DNA of 64,000 bases from a virus (IMGVR_UViG_3300045747_000583:20789-84788); one strand, 5' to 3'. Numbered from the stretch's first letter, positions 1 through 11,157 are shown. Program-made: numbers and translations. The notes: generated from the letters alone by a model not told the origin.

Positions 1-464
1 CCCGTGTTTGCGACCTCCTCGACCCAGGTCACGCCGTCGTCGACCGTCGAGTCGATCTTGTAGCCGACGATCACGCTGTGCCCGTCCGAGACCGGGGCGA
101 CCCAAGTCACAGCCGCAGTGCCCGATCCGTCGTCGACGCCAGTGACGGCGGTCGGCGCTCCCGGGACCGTCTCAGCCCAGCTGTCGACCGTGAAGTGCTC
201 GGTGGCGACGTTGGCGCCCTGCGTCGCGGTCACTGTGTAGGTGCCGTTGTGGGCGTAGACGTGCGTCTTCTTCCCGGTGACGCCGGTCGCCTCGCTGGCG
301 CCGTCGCCGTAGACCATGGCAGTCACGGCCTTCGGCCGGACCTGGAAGACGACGGAGCCGTCGGCGCCGGAGAGGTCCGCAGACAGCGAGATCTCGATCT
401 CGCCGTCGGGCACGTCCTTGAACGGCGCGTAGGGGTCGTACTGGCGAGCGCGGGTGGAGACCAT
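1..464 (-). CDS. Fibronectin type III / PKD-like surface protein, C-terminus cut by window edge
   Basis: Open frame running off the left edge; about 154 N-terminal residues are visible. It starts at ATG 462-464, with GAAAGG just upstream as ribosome site. Residues about 10-85 form a PKD/Ig-like beta segment (HVYAHNGTYTVTAT). This is followed by a fibronectin type III domain beginning PGAPTAVTGVDDGSG with the usual GYKI strand. FN3 domains in actinophages usually decorate virions or tail tips and bind carbohydrate weakly, so a minor tail or decoration role is likely. It follows the small ORF at 528-641 and ends the visible structural operon. Confidence 0.75.
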   Translation of the reverse strand, partial: MVSTRARQYDPYAPFKDVPDGEIEISLSADLSGADGSVVFQVRPKAVTAMVYGDGASEATGVTGKKTHVYAHNGTYTVTATQGANVATEHFTVDSWAETVPGAPTAVTGVDDGSGTAAVTWVAPVSDGHSVIVGYKIDSTVDDGVTWVEEVANT

Positions 465-527
465 GACGGCTGCCTTTCGTGGTCGGTTGGTTCGGATTCT
501 ACGCCAAGGGGGAGCCTCGGCGGTAGT

Positions 528-641
528 TCACATCGCGAGGCCCCAGTTCTCGACGACCGCGGCGGGTGGTGTGCCACCTGAGAGGGCGACGTCGAAGGTG
601 GCGACCCCGTTATCACGCAAGGTGACGTCGAAGGTGGCCAT
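528..641 (-). CDS. 37-aa hypothetical protein, translationally coupled
   Basis: Short ORF starting ATG 639-641, which overlaps the stop of the upstream 634-aa gene by one base (TGATG). This is the coupling arrangement used throughout this genome. The protein begins [20 protein letters not shown] and contains a small internal repeat, ATFDV then TFDVAL. No family recognised. Position between two putative virion proteins suggests a structural or assembly role, but the existence of the gene rests on coupling and coding pattern only. Confidence 0.5.
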   Translation of the reverse strand: MATFDVTLRDNGVATFDVALSGGTPPAAVVENWGLAM

Positions 642-2545
642 CAGGCCGCCGTCCCCGCCTCGGAGCGGCCTAGGTGCGTGCCGTCCTCGCGGGCGCTGAC
701 GAACACCGGCTCGACGTTGTCGTACCAGGTCATCGAGTAGGAGCCGTCCCCGACGCGGGTGGTGGCCGCGACGATCTCACCTGTCGCGTCGCGGTGGACC
801 TCCAGCGTGACCGTTCCTCCCGCGGATCCGGTGACGGCCCCTGCCACCGCGTAGCTGATCGTGTGGTACGTCATGAGCAGGTTGAGGCAGTACAGCCCCT
901 GGCCGGTGATCGGACCGTTGTAGATGACCCAGCGCCGCGCGGTCTCGATGTCGAGTCGACCACTGTTGTCGCCCGGCCAGCGCTTGAAGAAGTCCTTGAT
1001 CTGGCCGTAGAAGCTGAACAGCCCGGCCTCCTGGTCGCCGTGCACGACGTCCTTGTAGGCGACCAGCCACTGCACGCCGCCCTCAGCCGCCGTCTTCTCG
1101 AGCAGGCAGGTCAGCGAGGACATGAACGCCGTGCCGTTCGCGTTGACCTCCAGCCGCACGCCGAGCGCGGTCATGTAGTACGTGGTCTCCGGGATCACCG
1201 GAGCGACTGCCGCGGTGACCTTGGAGGTCTGGGTGGCGACGCCGTCGAAGGTCGTGGGGCCCAGATTCCACAGCACGGTGTGGTTCGCCGCCCCGTAGCC
1301 CTGCGTCGGCTTGGACGCGGTGTAGTTCACGATCCAGAATCCCGACAGGGACCAACCCAGGTCCAGGACGTCAGAACGGTAGGCGTCGAAGATGAGCGAG
1401 TTCCTCCCCCGCGCCAGGGTGAGCGCGGCGTCGTTGCGGACCATCGCCCCGTTGCTGCCCGTGACAGTACCGGCGGCGTCCGTATAGGTGACGAAGGCGC
1501 CTGTTCCTACGCGGAACTGCAGCGTGGAGATGGCGGCGATCTGCGACCAGTGCGGGAAGAAGGAGATGGCCTTGGTGGTGATGCTGCCTGGTTCCTCGAT
1601 GAACAGCTCGCGCGTGGTGCGCTGGTAGTCCGCCGAGGTGGTCCCGCCGATCGGGGAGTCGAAGTCGTTGGGCAGCATCACCGAGACGTAGACGTCGGTG
1701 GATGCGGAGGCGTCGAACTCGTAGGTCACCACCAACCACGCCTGGCAGTGGTTCATCCTGGCGACGTTGCTCCAGACGAACCAGCCCATCGAGGCGCTGG
1801 TGTTGAGCACGGCGGAGCAGTCCCACATGTAGCGGAACCAGTAGTCCGTGGCGAGCACCGCCGCGAACGGGCCCGAGGTGGCGGCAGCCGTTGCATCAAG
1901 CTGCTGGGTGATCGTCAGAGACGTGGTGTTCGCGACGTTGGCGGCGTTACCCTGGATGACGACGTGAGTGGACCGGAAGACCTTGCTCGACTCGGGCAGC
2001 TCAGTCGAGAGGTTCGGGATCGTCGCTACGGCCGCCCCCGGCTTAGCTACGGCCAGGGCGCCGACCGGCCAGTTCAGCGGGATCCGCACCGTCTTGATCT
2101 GGGTGGTGCTGGTGTCATCGTACTCGTAGGTCACCGACAGTGAGACGCAGGCGTTGGACGCCCCCGGGACAGTGGAGACGCTGTCGAACAGGACCTGGGA
2201 GTCGAAGGTCATCGAGGTGCCCGACCAGTTGGCGGTGAAGTGCGCCGTGAGGTCGACGCTGTGGAACACGATCAGGTCCTCGCCGGAGTTCGTGATCACG
2301 TTGGAGTTCGTGTGCGCGGTGTAGGCCGCTGCGCCCAGGCGGCACTGCAGCTGGCGGGTGGTGAGGTTGCCCGCGGCAGCCCCGGAGATGCTCGCAGAGA
2401 CGGTGGCGACCACCGACCGGAACGTCTTGGTCCCCGTCTCGGGCAAGTAGACGGTGGTCTGTGTGCAGGTCGTGAGCGTGTTGTCGACGATCGCGCCGTT
2501 GATCGTTGGGTGCGCGAACTCGACGGTCTTGAGTCGGGTAGTCAT
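641..2545 (-). CDS. Putative minor tail or surface protein, 634 aa
   Basis: Starts ATG at 2545, overlapping the stop of the collagen-like gene (ATGA), so the two are probably co-translated. The protein is Thr/Ser/Ala/Val-rich with at least three similar beta-rich units. Each carries a [14 protein letters not shown]- or [15 protein letters not shown]-type strand, suggesting repeated jelly-roll or Ig-like modules about 180 residues long. The C-terminal 65 residues ([20 protein letters not shown]) look like a carboxypeptidase-regulatory/Ig-like domain. No enzyme motif is seen. Its place next to the collagen-like fibre and FN3 protein points to a virion surface or receptor-binding role; this is inference from context. 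Confidence 0.65.
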   Translation of the reverse strand: MTTRLKTVEFAHPTINGAIVDNTLTTCTQTTVYLPETGTKTFRSVVATVSASISGAAAGNLTTRQLQCRLGAAAYTAHTNSNVITNSGEDLIVFHSVDLTAHFTANWSGTSMTFDSQVLFDSVSTVPGASNACVSLSVTYEYDDTSTTQIKTVRIPLNWPVGALAVAKPGAAVATIPNLSTELPESSKVFRSTHVVIQGNAANVANTTSLTITQQLDATAAATSGPFAAVLATDYWFRYMWDCSAVLNTSASMGWFVWSNVARMNHCQAWLVVTYEFDASASTDVYVSVMLPNDFDSPIGGTTSADYQRTTRELFIEEPGSITTKAISFFPHWSQIAAISTLQFRVGTGAFVTYTDAAGTVTGSNGAMVRNDAALTLARGRNSLIFDAYRSDVLDLGWSLSGFWIVNYTASKPTQGYGAANHTVLWNLGPTTFDGVATQTSKVTAAVAPVIPETTYYMTALGVRLEVNANGTAFMSSLTCLLEKTAAEGGVQWLVAYKDVVHGDQEAGLFSFYGQIKDFFKRWPGDNSGRLDIETARRWVIYNGPITGQGLYCLNLLMTYHTISYAVAGAVTGSAGGTVTLEVHRDATGEIVAATTRVGDGSYSMTWYDNVEPVFVSAREDGTHLGRSEAGTAA

Positions 2546-5500
2546 GAGGTCCTCGTCATGCGGAGAACGACGGTCAGGTCAGCGCCAGCGATGGTGGAGC
2601 CGACCTGATCAACGTCGATGGTGATGTAGTCCCCGGACACGAAGGTGCTGACGTCGGGCGCAGTCGTGGTGCCCAGGAACCCGGATGCGGCGATCGTGGG
2701 GCGGTTCCCCTGGGTGGTGAACAGCGTCGTGCCGTTCTTGTTGACGTCGACGATGAGGCTCGCCCCGGTAGGTGCGGTACCCACGGACACCCGGTAGTCG
2801 AGGAGCGTGTAGGAGCCGCTCAGGTAGAGGCGGGCCGTACCCGCTACCGCCGTCAGGGTTCCCGAGCGCGACATAGTGAACACTTCGGGCGCGTTGCCGC
2901 CGACTACCCCGACGACGCTGAACAGCCAGTCGGAGAACACCCCACCACCGGAGACCCGGTGGATGTAGACCGAGATGTCGTTGCCCGTGATCCCAGTGAT
3001 CTGGCCTTCCATGTAGAACGTCGGTGCCGACTCCCGGACGATGCGCACCTGAGCGCCGACGACGTAGGCCCCGACGTTGTCCACGGTGAAAGTCTTGGTG
3101 ACCAGCGCGGAGATGCCGAAGGTGGTGGTGGAGCGGGTGCCGCCGTAGCCGAGTCCGATCGGTCCGGTCGGCCCAGTCACGGTCGACGTGGCGCCCGTCG
3201 GCCCGGTAACGGTGGAAGCCGCTCCGGTCGGACCGGTTGGACCGGTCGGTCCGATGGGGCCAGTGACCGTCGAGTTCGCCCCAGTCGGTCCGGTGGGACC
3301 GGTGGGTCCAGCTGGCCCGGTCGGACCGGACACTCCGGTGTTCCCGCTCAGGGTGAACACCACCGCGGTCCCGACTCCGTTCGTGAGGACCGGGCCGTTC
3401 AGGTAGGCCACCGGGATCTTGCGGTATCCCGTCGCGGTGATGACTGCGCCGTTGATGCCGAAGACGGTGACCGCGCCCGTCGAGACGTTCGTAAGGTACA
3501 GGTAGCCGCGGATCGGGGCGTTGGAGTCGTCCCAGACCGAGTACCAGCCGGTCATGTCGCTACCGGCGGCGTCGACGTCGTCGATGAAGAGGTGGGTGAT
3601 GGAGGCGTAGGAGCTGTTGTTCGCTCGGATGACACCTGCGCCGGGGTCGGCGTCGGTGATCGTAGTGGACCAGGTGTAGCGGACCCCGCCCGGTCCGCCC
3701 GGCCCGGTGGGACCGGTCACTGTCGATGTAGCACCCGTAGGCCCGGTCGGGCCCGTGACCGTAGAGCTAGCTCCCGTGGGACCGGTCGGGCCGGTGACCG
3801 TAGAGGTCGCACCTGTGGGTCCGGTCGGACCCGTCACTCCTGGCCCGGTCGGACCCGTCACCGTCGAGCTCGCACCGGTCGGACCCGTCGGACCGGTCAC
3901 CGTCGAGCTGGCGCCGGTAGGACCGGTCGGACCTTGGGCGCCAGTCGGACCTGTGACGGTGCTCGCAGCACCGGCGGGGCCAGTAGGACCCGTGACCGTG
4001 CTGGTCGCACCAGTCGGACCTGTGGGGCCCGCCACGGTAGAGGCCGCACCTGTCGGGCCCGTTGGCCCGGTGACTCCCGGACCGGTCGGGCCCGTGACGG
4101 TGCTGGCCGCACCCGTCGGGCCAGTCGGACCTTGGGCGCCGGTCGGACCGGTGACTGTGGAGGCCGCGCCAGTAGGACCCGTCGGACCAGCTGGCCCCGT
4201 GACTGTGGAGGCCGCGCCAGTAGGACCGGTCGGGCCCTGGACTCCCTGGGGGCCGGTCACCGTGCTGGCGGCCCCTGTCGGCCCGGTGGGGCCCTGCGCA
4301 CCAGTCGGACCCGTGACCGTGGAGGCCGCGCCGCCCGCACCCGTAGGCCCTGTCGGTCCCGTCACAGCAGAGGCTGCGCCGGTCGGACCGGTGGGGCCGG
4401 TGACCGTGGAGTTGGCTCCCGCGGGCCCGGTCGGACCAGTCACCGTGGAGTTGGCCCCCGTGGGTCCGGTCGGACCGGTCACCGTCGAGGACGCCCCTGT
4501 CGGTCCGGTCGGGCCGGTCGAACCCTGCGCTCCGACGTTACCAGCCAGACCGAACGTCCAGGCGGCCAGCGTGCCGGAGCCGCCGGTGGCGTCCACGGTG
4601 ACTGTGATCACCGACCCGGCGACGTTGGCGATGACGCCTTCCATGTAGTTCGCTGGAGTGCCGGTGTTGACGACCCGGACGCGGTTGCCGATCACGTAGG
4701 CGCCGACCGCGTTGACGGTGAAGGCCTTCGACCCGGTGGCGACGAGCAGGCTCGTCGTCGAGGTGGTGGTACCGTACCCCAGCCCGGTCGGACCCGTGGG
4801 ACCGGTCACGGTTGAAGCTGCACCGGTCGGACCGGTCGGACCAGTCACCGTGCTCGCTGCACCGGTCGGGCCGGTCGGGCCCTGAGCACCAGTAGGCCCC
4901 GTGACGGTCGAGGCGGCTCCAGTAGGACCGGTCGGTCCCTGAGGGCCGGTGACGGTCGAGGCCGCACCTGTCGGTCCCGTGGGCCCTTGAGCACCCTGCG
5001 GGCCTGTGACGGTGGAGGCTGCACCCGTCGGCCCGGTTGGGCCTTGCGCCCCAGTAGGACCGGTGACCGCAGACGCCGCGCCGGTGGGGCCAGTCGGACC
5101 GGTGACCGTTGAGCTCGCGCCTGTAGGCCCGGTGGGGCCGGTGATCCCCGGACCGGTCGGTCCGGTCACCGTACTCGCGGCACCCGCGGGACCCGTAGGA
5201 CCCGTGACCGTCGAGGCAGCCCCGGCGGGACCGGTGGGGCCTGTGACGGTCGAGCTCGCCCCAGTGGGACCTGTGGGGCCGGTGACAGTCGAGGCGGCAC
5301 CCGTCGGACCGGTGACGCCCGGACCCGTGGGGCCGGTCACCGTGGAGGCTGCACCCGTCGGGCCAGTGGGGCCCTGCGGTCCCGTGACCGTAGAAGCCGC
5401 GCCGGTCGGACCGGTCGGCCCTTGCGCTCCAGTCGGACCCGTCACCGAGCTCGAGGCGCCGGTCGGACCGGTCGGACCGGTCGGACCCGTGACCGTCGAG

Positions 5501-6813
5501 GCTGCACCGGTGGGCCCCGTGGGTCCCGTCACGGTGCTGGCGGTGCCCGCGGGTCCGGTAGGGCCGGTCACCGCGCTGGCCGCCCCCGTAGGCCCCGTCG
5601 GACCTTGAGTGCCCGCGGGACCCGTCACGGTCGAGGCCGCTCCGGTGGGGCCGGTCGGACCCTGGGGCCCAGTCACAGTTGAGGCTGCACCCGTGGGGCC
5701 CGTAGGACCCTGCGCCCCTGTCGGGCCGCTCGCACCCTGCGGGCCGCGGATGGGTCCGACGTTGGACCAGGCGCTACCCGTCCAGACCAGGCCGTCGCCG
5801 GGGGATCCCCCGCCAGCGGTGTCCGACTGGATCCACATGTCCCCGATCGCGGGGGCGGGCTTGGCTTGGATATTCGCGTAGGTGTCGCTGCCCTTGATGG
5901 TCACGCCCGAGCCCGCCGCGCCAACCGGTCCGGTGGGCCCGGTCGGGCCAGTCACTGCGCTGGCAGCCCCGGTCGGGCCGGTGGGTCCCTGGGTCCCTGC
6001 GGGGCCTGTGACTGTGCTCGCTGCTCCTGTAGGTCCGGTAGCACCCTGTGCGCCGGTAGGGCCGGTCACGCTCGACGCGGCGCCCGTCGGGCCAGTCGGA
6101 CCCGTCGCCCCGGCAGGGCCGGTGACGGCACTCGCCGCACCCGTGGGACCCGTGGCACCAGCTGGGCCAGCGGGCCCGGTGACCAGGGAAGCCGCCCCCG
6201 TGGCGCCGGTGGGCCCGCTCGGGCCAGTCGCACCCGTTGCACCGGTGGGCCCCGTTACCGTGCTTGCTGCGCCGGTAGGCCCGCTCGCTCCAGTCGGACC
6301 CGTCGGGCCGATGCCTCCCGTCGCTCCGCTCGGGCCTGTACCTCCCACCAGGCCTTGAGGACCAGTAGGGCCGGTAGGACCAGCAGGTCCAGTGTTACCC
6401 GCAGCGCCAGTAGCGCCAGTCGGTCCGGTGACACCTTGTCCTCCCGTGGCTCCAGTCGGACCGGTCGGGCCCGTGACTGTCGAGCTCGCGCCTGTAGGGC
6501 CGGTCGGACCGGTCGGACCGCCGCCTCCTGGACCCGTAGGGCCGGTGACCTCGCTGGCGGCCCCGGTCGGACCAGAGGGACCGGTCGGGCCCTGGGCGCC
6601 TGTAGGGCCGGTGCCGCCCAGGAACCCGGCAGCGCCAGTCGGTCCGGTCGGCCCAGTCGGGCCGCCAGGCCCAGCAGGACCGGTAGGGCCGGGGAATCCG
6701 CGCGGGCCGACGCCCTCGATCACTTCGACGACGTCGGGAGGAAAGACCGCGCCCTCGACGATCTCGATGGTGGTGGTCGGCACCTCTACGATCACGATGT
6801 CGTCGGCGGCCAT
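2542..6813 (-). CDS. Collagen-like fibre protein, 1423 aa
   Basis: Most of the protein is Gly-X-Y repeat built from [18 protein letters not shown]-like units, predicted to form a trimeric collagen-like triple helix. After a 38-residue Val/Ile-rich leader, the repeat is broken by globular inserts at about 305-361 ([20 protein letters not shown], a motif common in phage fibres), 675-761, 1041-1158 and 1220-1308. Residues 1311-1423 form a C-terminal beta domain. Inserts 675-761 and 1220-1308 are paralogous (both begin GLGYG and contain a VGAYV...VRVV strand). Likely a tail or head fibre for host attachment. The GC-rich repeat creates long false ORFs on the other strand. Confidence 0.9.
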   Translation of the reverse strand: MAADDIVIVEVPTTTIEIVEGAVFPPDVVEVIEGVGPRGFPGPTGPAGPGGPTGPTGPTGAAGFLGGTGPTGAQGPTGPSGPTGAASEVTGPTGPGGGGPTGPTGPTGASSTVTGPTGPTGATGGQGVTGPTGATGAAGNTGPAGPTGPTGPQGLVGGTGPSGATGGIGPTGPTGASGPTGAASTVTGPTGATGATGPSGPTGATGAASLVTGPAGPAGATGPTGAASAVTGPAGATGPTGPTGAASSVTGPTGAQGATGPTGAASTVTGPAGTQGPTGPTGAASAVTGPTGPTGPVGAAGSGVTIKGSDTYANIQAKPAPAIGDMWIQSDTAGGGSPGDGLVWTGSAWSNVGPIRGPQGASGPTGAQGPTGPTGAASTVTGPQGPTGPTGAASTVTGPAGTQGPTGPTGAASAVTGPTGPAGTASTVTGPTGPTGAASTVTGPTGPTGPTGASSSVTGPTGAQGPTGPTGAASTVTGPQGPTGPTGAASTVTGPTGPGVTGPTGAASTVTGPTGPTGASSTVTGPTGPAGAASTVTGPTGPAGAASTVTGPTGPGITGPTGPTGASSTVTGPTGPTGAASAVTGPTGAQGPTGPTGAASTVTGPQGAQGPTGPTGAASTVTGPQGPTGPTGAASTVTGPTGAQGPTGPTGAASTVTGPTGPTGAASTVTGPTGPTGLGYGTTTSTTSLLVATGSKAFTVNAVGAYVIGNRVRVVNTGTPANYMEGVIANVAGSVITVTVDATGGSGTLAAWTFGLAGNVGAQGSTGPTGPTGASSTVTGPTGPTGANSTVTGPTGPAGANSTVTGPTGPTGAASAVTGPTGPTGAGGAASTVTGPTGAQGPTGPTGAASTVTGPQGVQGPTGPTGAASTVTGPAGPTGPTGAASTVTGPTGAQGPTGPTGAASTVTGPTGPGVTGPTGPTGAASTVAGPTGPTGATSTVTGPTGPAGAASTVTGPTGAQGPTGPTGASSTVTGPTGPTGASSTVTGPTGPGVTGPTGPTGATSTVTGPTGPTGASSTVTGPTGPTGATSTVTGPTGPGGPGGVRYTWSTTITDADPGAGVIRANNSSYASITHLFIDDVDAAGSDMTGWYSVWDDSNAPIRGYLYLTNVSTGAVTVFGINGAVITATGYRKIPVAYLNGPVLTNGVGTAVVFTLSGNTGVSGPTGPAGPTGPTGPTGANSTVTGPIGPTGPTGPTGAASTVTGPTGATSTVTGPTGPIGLGYGGTRSTTTFGISALVTKTFTVDNVGAYVVGAQVRIVRESAPTFYMEGQITGITGNDISVYIHRVSGGGVFSDWLFSVVGVVGGNAPEVFTMSRSGTLTAVAGTARLYLSGSYTLLDYRVSVGTAPTGASLIVDVNKNGTTLFTTQGNRPTIAASGFLGTTTAPDVSTFVSGDYITIDVDQVGSTIAGADLTVVLRMTRTS

Positions 6814-6818
6814 AGCCC

Positions 6819-7814
6819 CTACCAGACGATCTCGGGACTGACCAAGACCGGCCCCGTCACGAACTGCCCGTCCGAAGGACCGACCGGAGGCGTCAGGTCG
6901 ATCGCGTAGATGTAGCGGTGCGCGGTCAGCAGGCGTGTCTGCGCCTCGTCCAGCGTGAGCTGGACTGTGGCGGTGAGCTCGTCGATCGGGAGAGCGAGGT
7001 CGAGAACCGGTGCGTAGGCGGGCCCGAGCTTGACCTGGAACCGAGAGGTGTATCCGGCCAGGGGAGCCGGAGTCACACCGTCCGAGAGGAGCTTCCGGAA
7101 GCCGCGGGTGTACGGCGTCCCGGCGGTGATGTAGAGCGCGTACTGCTCCTCGGTGCTGAGCACTTCGATCCGACGCGGGGGCGGAAACTCCGGGCTGAAC
7201 ACGCGAGCTCGGGCCTTCGCCCGTCCGAGATTCACCGTGTTGAGGACAAGGTCGACCTCGTAGATCCCGGTACGCCCGTCGTCGAGGAAGTCCTGCGGGT
7301 CGATCACCGTCCAGCTGATGCCCTGACGGCTGACGTTCGTGACTCGCTCAGGGAGGCGGCACGGCTGGTCCTGCGACGCGAGCTGGATCTCGTTCGCTAG
7401 CACCTCGATCGCACGCGCGACCATCGCGGGCGGCTCGGAGCCGTAGGTGTACGTGACGGTGACCTCGGGGTACTCGCCGCACATCGAGCTGGCGAGCTGG
7501 CGCCGGTCGAGCGTCAGCACGAACCCGTTCGAGAGCTCGTAGGAGAGATCCCTCCCGCTCGGACCGACGACCCGCGCGACGTCGGTGACGGGTCGACCAG
7601 AGAGATGCAACCGCGGCTTCCCACCACCCGCGTCCCTGGAGGTCAGCGGCAACGCCGACCCGTGCGCGGACACCGGGGAGCCTACCCAGCTCCCCGGCGC
7701 CTTGTACTTCTCCACGACCGTCCGCGCGGGCCACGTCCAGCGGCCACCAGACAGCGCTCTGATGACTTCGCCTGCGTAGGTGAGAGCCTGCTGGTCAGTG
7801 AGCTCCGTCACCAT
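6819..7814 (-). CDS. Head-to-tail adaptor-like protein with C-terminal extension, 331 aa
   Basis: Residues 1-200 resemble actinophage head-tail connector/adaptor proteins: an N-terminal helix region, a [19 protein letters not shown] segment, then [17 protein letters not shown] and a short acidic FLDDGRTGI loop. Adaptors form a ring under the portal and receive the tail. The last 120 residues ([18 protein letters not shown] and [16 protein letters not shown]) form an extra beta-rich domain that in other phages can be a separate small protein, so this may be a fusion. It lies directly downstream of capsid and tail-tube-like genes. The adaptor call is by family resemblance from memory. Confidence 0.6.
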   Translation of the reverse strand: MVTELTDQQALTYAGEVIRALSGGRWTWPARTVVEKYKAPGSWVGSPVSAHGSALPLTSRDAGGGKPRLHLSGRPVTDVARVVGPSGRDLSYELSNGFVLTLDRRQLASSMCGEYPEVTVTYTYGSEPPAMVARAIEVLANEIQLASQDQPCRLPERVTNVSRQGISWTVIDPQDFLDDGRTGIYEVDLVLNTVNLGRAKARARVFSPEFPPPRRIEVLSTEEQYALYITAGTPYTRGFRKLLSDGVTPAPLAGYTSRFQVKLGPAYAPVLDLALPIDELTATVQLTLDEAQTRLLTAHRYIYAIDLTPPVGPSDGQFVTGPVLVSPEIVW

Positions 7815-7829
7815 CTAGGCCACCCGCGC

Positions 7830-8699
7830 TCAGATGATCGGCAGGTAGCCGAAGGCTTCCGGAGCCGTAGCGTCGCGGGCGTACTGGTAGGCCGACGTGG
7901 TCGGGAAGGCCCAGTCCCCGCCAGGACCGGTACCGAACTCCGCGTTGCCGAGGCCGTAGCCCTCGAACGTGTTGGCCATCGCGCCGTTCTCCAGCACACG
8001 GTCGCCCGCGAGCTTGAGCTGGGCGTACGGGAAGACCCAGCGCCAGAACGGGTTGACCACGGCCGGGCGCCCGGCGACGATCGCCTTGCTCCAGACCTCG
8101 ATCCCGACCCCGTTCGGCGTCGCGACCGAGCCGGAATCCGGAGCGCTCCAACCCAGCGTACCGACGCCCGCCTTCGTCGCGGTGCCTGTCGCCGCGCCGG
8201 ATACGACGTTGGCGTTGGTCTTCGGGAACGTGATCGTGCTGCCCGCGACGGTGATGACATGCGTCCCGTCGAAGACGGGGTCGGCCGGGGTGATCGCGAC
8301 GACGACGGTGTCGCCGGACGTGAGACCGACGACGCTGGTCAGCGTGAGCGTCGCGACGTTGCTGGTCAGCGCCTTGTTCGTGACGGCGCCGACCACTTCG
8401 GCGTCCGCGAGCAGCGTCCCACCGACGAGGATCTCGGTGAGCTCCGGGTTGGGGTCGCAGATCGCGAGGTTGAGCGTGACACGCTTGAGCACGTCGGGCA
8501 TCTGGTAGTAGACGCAGACGGAGCCGTCCGCGGCCTTCTGCTCGATCTCGTCACCGGCCGTGTACTCGGGGGTGAACCCGAGGGACATGAAGGCGTTGGT
8601 GACGTAGGCGGACTTCGTGCCTGCCAGGGGCGCTCCGGTGTCGTCGAGCTTCACCACGCGGAGTGCGACGCCCTGGACGCTGGCGGCGTAGTCGTTCAT
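7830..8699 (-). CDS. Putative major tail protein with inserted Ig-like domain, 289 aa
   Basis: Start chosen at ATG 8697-8699 (MNDYAASVQGVALRVV), preceded by GAGGGGAAGAG as a strong ribosome site; an upstream in-frame start would overlap the neighbouring gene. The pattern of an N-terminal strand, TLNLAICDPNPELTEILVGG, a later GIEVWSKAIVAGRP and WRWVFPYAQLKL resembles tail-tube subunits of actinophages. A 75-residue Ig-like insert (about 97-170, VATLTLTSVVGLTSGD) interrupts the fold, as often seen in tail tube proteins. It could instead be another abundant virion protein. Confidence 0.5.
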   Translation of the reverse strand: MNDYAASVQGVALRVVKLDDTGAPLAGTKSAYVTNAFMSLGFTPEYTAGDEIEQKAADGSVCVYYQMPDVLKRVTLNLAICDPNPELTEILVGGTLLADAEVVGAVTNKALTSNVATLTLTSVVGLTSGDTVVVAITPADPVFDGTHVITVAGSTITFPKTNANVVSGAATGTATKAGVGTLGWSAPDSGSVATPNGVGIEVWSKAIVAGRPAVVNPFWRWVFPYAQLKLAGDRVLENGAMANTFEGYGLGNAEFGTGPGGDWAFPTTSAYQYARDATAPEAFGYLPII

Positions 8700-8716
8700 C
8701 TGTGTCTCTTCCCCTC

Positions 8717-9412
8717 TTACGCGGTGATGGCCCGAACGGCGGCGCACGGATCGAACTCGATCGCGCCCAGCCGGTTGGCCTCGATGTTGGTGCGGTTGAC
8801 GTCGCGGTCGTAAGCCTGCAGCGCCTGCACGCTGCTCAACCGCACGAGCACCGGTCCGGTGACCGCGACACCGTTCGCCGGGTAACCCGGACTGACCGCC
8901 ACCTGGATTCCGATCTTGAGGTTGCCTTCGTTGTTCAGCGCGTCGCCGACCGTGAGAGCCGCGCTGTACCCGAGGTGGAGGATCGGCTCCACGCCGGGCA
9001 CCGATATGGCGAACGCACGCAGCACCTTCGCGACCGTCTCGGCCACGTTGGCGCCTGCTGCGACCGTCTCGACGTCCGGCGACAGGAGGAACATCTCAGC
9101 GGACTCGAAGCCCTCCCAGAACGCCTTGCCAGCCGCAAGCTCCGTGGCCTCTTCGACCGCACTCCGGATGTACTCGAGCTCCGTACCTTCCGCGCAGCGG
9201 TTCGTGCGGCTCATCTTCGCGATGATGCCGAACGACCCAACGAGGTAAGCGCTGGGGTCGATGTCATCCTCGCCGGAGATGAGCGTAGGCACCGGGGTGC
9301 ACGGGTCGGCAAGCCACACCGACACCGCGCACCCCAGTGACTCGCTGGTGTAGCCCGCGGTCCAGTCGCCGTCGCCGGTGTCGACCTTGGCGACGCTCAG
9401 CAGACCGTTCAT
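8717..9412 (-). CDS. Structural protein next to the capsid gene; possible capsid pentamer protein, 231 aa
   Basis: Starts ATG 9410-9412 after GAGGGGAGTAG. Contains a helical middle (YIRSAVEEATELAAGKAFWEG) and a C-terminal beta-rich part (GVAVTGPVLVRLSSVQALQA). This is reminiscent of an HK97-type spine helix and A-domain, but shorter than a normal capsid protein. Some actinophages encode separate hexamer and pentamer capsid proteins in adjacent genes; the position directly after the capsid gene fits that. It could alternatively be a connector or decoration protein. Spacing to the neighbours is short (under 40 bp), so it should be expressed with them. Confidence 0.45.
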   Translation of the reverse strand: MNGLLSVAKVDTGDGDWTAGYTSESLGCAVSVWLADPCTPVPTLISGEDDIDPSAYLVGSFGIIAKMSRTNRCAEGTELEYIRSAVEEATELAAGKAFWEGFESAEMFLLSPDVETVAAGANVAETVAKVLRAFAISVPGVEPILHLGYSAALTVGDALNNEGNLKIGIQVAVSPGYPANGVAVTGPVLVRLSSVQALQAYDRDVNRTNIEANRLGAIEFDPCAAVRAITA

Positions 9413-9447
9413 CGGACTACTCCCCTCTCGTCTCAGCCCGAGCTAGC

Positions 9448-11058
9448 TCAGGCGACCGTGTCGACGGTGCCCGCGACGCCACCGGCGATGTGGGTCGTCG
9501 TGGTGACCTTGATCGACTCGATGCCGACCTTCGCCACGCCCTCGAACGTCTCCACGAACATCCGGTAGTCGTTGGTGCTGACCAGCGCGGAGTCACGGAC
9601 GATGCCGAGGTCGAGGGTGCCGCCGTCGAGGAAGAGGAACGTGCCCTCGGCGAAGAGGTACCACACGATCGTGGTCGGGAAGTCGACGAGCGCGCCCGCG
9701 GCCTGGGCCGGGAAGGCGTCGTCCATGTGCCAGCTGATCGACACGTTGCGCGCCGAGAGGTAGCCCGAGATCTCGCTGTCGGCCGCAGCCAGGTGGTCGC
9801 CCGGGAGGCCGTACGCGAGGTCCTCGCGCATGGCGTCGAGGACCCAGGCCGGAGCGATGACCCGCAGCGGGTCGGTGCGCTCCATGCGGTGGCGGGAGCG
9901 GTACGCAGCCGCAGCCCGACCGATCGAGAGCAGGAAGTCCCGGGCCACGCCCAGCGTGAAGGCTGAGGTGACCGCGGTGCTCGCCGCGCCGATCTTCGAC
10001 AGGAGGGTGAGCTCGCCGAGACGAGCGTGCTCGATGAGAGCCAGCTCGTTGTTCCGGGTGACGAGCTCGGGGAAGGCGCGGGCCATGAGGTTGCCGAACT
10101 CGAGCTGGAGCGTCACGGCGTCGACCGTGGCGGTCTGCTCAGGGGCGCACTCGATCGCGAGGAACGCCTTGACGGCAGCGGCCGGAGCGGCGTCGACCGC
10201 AGCGGTCCAGAGGCCGACAGCAGCGGCGTTGTCGCCGAGCTTGGGCGGCTCGGTGAAGCGGATGCCACCGCGGCTGGCCTGGAAGCCCGCGAGGGCGTCC
10301 CGGACCGGACGAGCCGCAGAGCCGAGACCGAAGATGTCGTACTTGGTCTCGAGCGGTGCGCACCAGCCACCAGCCGCCGTGATCGCCTCAGGCGAGGTGA
10401 CCTTGCGGATCTTCTCCCAGTTCCCCTCGGGGTCGTTGGGGTTGAGCTGGCGGTCCTCGCCAGCCGTAGCGACGATGGTGGCGACGAGGTGCTGGTCCCC
10501 ATCGCCTCCCGTCGCGCGCCGGATCGAGTCGAGCCGACGGACGAAGGCCTGGGAGACCTCCTCCATCGAGCCAAACTCGCTCCCTGCGCTGTAGCCAGGG
10601 ATGTCAGCGCCTGCGGTGACCTTCACCGCCGACGCGGTGACGACCGGCTTGCGGTCCTCGGGGATGTCCACCGCGGCGTCCTCCGTTCCTTCCTCGCTGT
10701 TGTCCCCGGCGACGTCGCCGTCAGGGTTGTCCTCGGGCGCGGACTCAGGGTCCGGCTCCGACTCCGCGTCGACGACAGGCTCGGCCTCGGCAGAAGCCGC
10801 GACGGGCTCCGCCGACTCATCTGCCGGAGTCTCGGTCGCCTCTTCGGCGGGGTTCTCACTCGACTCGCCCGCGAGACCGCGCTTCTCCATCTCGGCCCGG
10901 ACCTGGTCCAGAGCGTCAGCGGTTGCGCTCATCGTGTCGAGATCGTCGGCCTGGTCGGCCTCGTCAAACGTCGCGATGATGTCCTGCTCGAGCTGAGTCA
11001 CGTCCTCGTCACTCAGGCTCTCGAGCTGGGCGAGACGATCCTCGTAAGGCTGCGCCAT
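9448..11058 (-). CDS. Major capsid protein with acidic N-terminal scaffold-like region, 536 aa
   Basis: Start at ATG 11056-11058 (MAQPYEDRLAQLESL) because AGGAGGT sits 9 nt upstream; the longer in-frame form lacks such a site. Residues about 1-165 are Asp/Glu/Ala-rich and predicted helical or disordered, like a delta (scaffold) domain cut off by the head protease. The rest has an HK97-like layout: a spine-helix region near NNELALIEHARLGELTLL, DPLRVIAPAWVLDAMREDLA, and a C-terminal beta end. It has its own promoter and a 15-bp palindrome upstream (11149-11174), consistent with the need for high expression. Known actinophage relatives are called capsid hexamer proteins. Confidence 0.75.
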   Translation of the reverse strand: MAQPYEDRLAQLESLSDEDVTQLEQDIIATFDEADQADDLDTMSATADALDQVRAEMEKRGLAGESSENPAEEATETPADESAEPVAASAEAEPVVDAESEPDPESAPEDNPDGDVAGDNSEEGTEDAAVDIPEDRKPVVTASAVKVTAGADIPGYSAGSEFGSMEEVSQAFVRRLDSIRRATGGDGDQHLVATIVATAGEDRQLNPNDPEGNWEKIRKVTSPEAITAAGGWCAPLETKYDIFGLGSAARPVRDALAGFQASRGGIRFTEPPKLGDNAAAVGLWTAAVDAAPAAAVKAFLAIECAPEQTATVDAVTLQLEFGNLMARAFPELVTRNNELALIEHARLGELTLLSKIGAASTAVTSAFTLGVARDFLLSIGRAAAAYRSRHRMERTDPLRVIAPAWVLDAMREDLAYGLPGDHLAAADSEISGYLSARNVSISWHMDDAFPAQAAGALVDFPTTIVWYLFAEGTFLFLDGGTLDLGIVRDSALVSTNDYRMFVETFEGVAKVGIESIKVTTTTHIAGGVAGTVDTVA

Positions 11059-11148
11059 TGTGGCGACCTCCTGTTCGACCGTCTCTTCCGATCGTGGCCT
11101 ACCCACGACGGGTGCCAGGGAGGTACGCAGAGGTCGCTCCCAAGCCGA

Positions 11149-11157
11149 AGCTTACCA
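11149..11157 (-). promoter_or_regulatory. Extended -10 promoter for the capsid gene
   Basis: Minus-strand TGGTAAGCT fits the TGnTAnnnT consensus seen at many other start points in this genome. It is the only match in the 131 bp between the protease and capsid genes, giving a leader of about 85 nt. Confidence 0.55.

Noticed and set aside
3700-6909. Plus-strand frames rich in [13 protein letters not shown]
   Set aside because: Mirror image of the collagen-like repeat on the minus strand; no start site or context.
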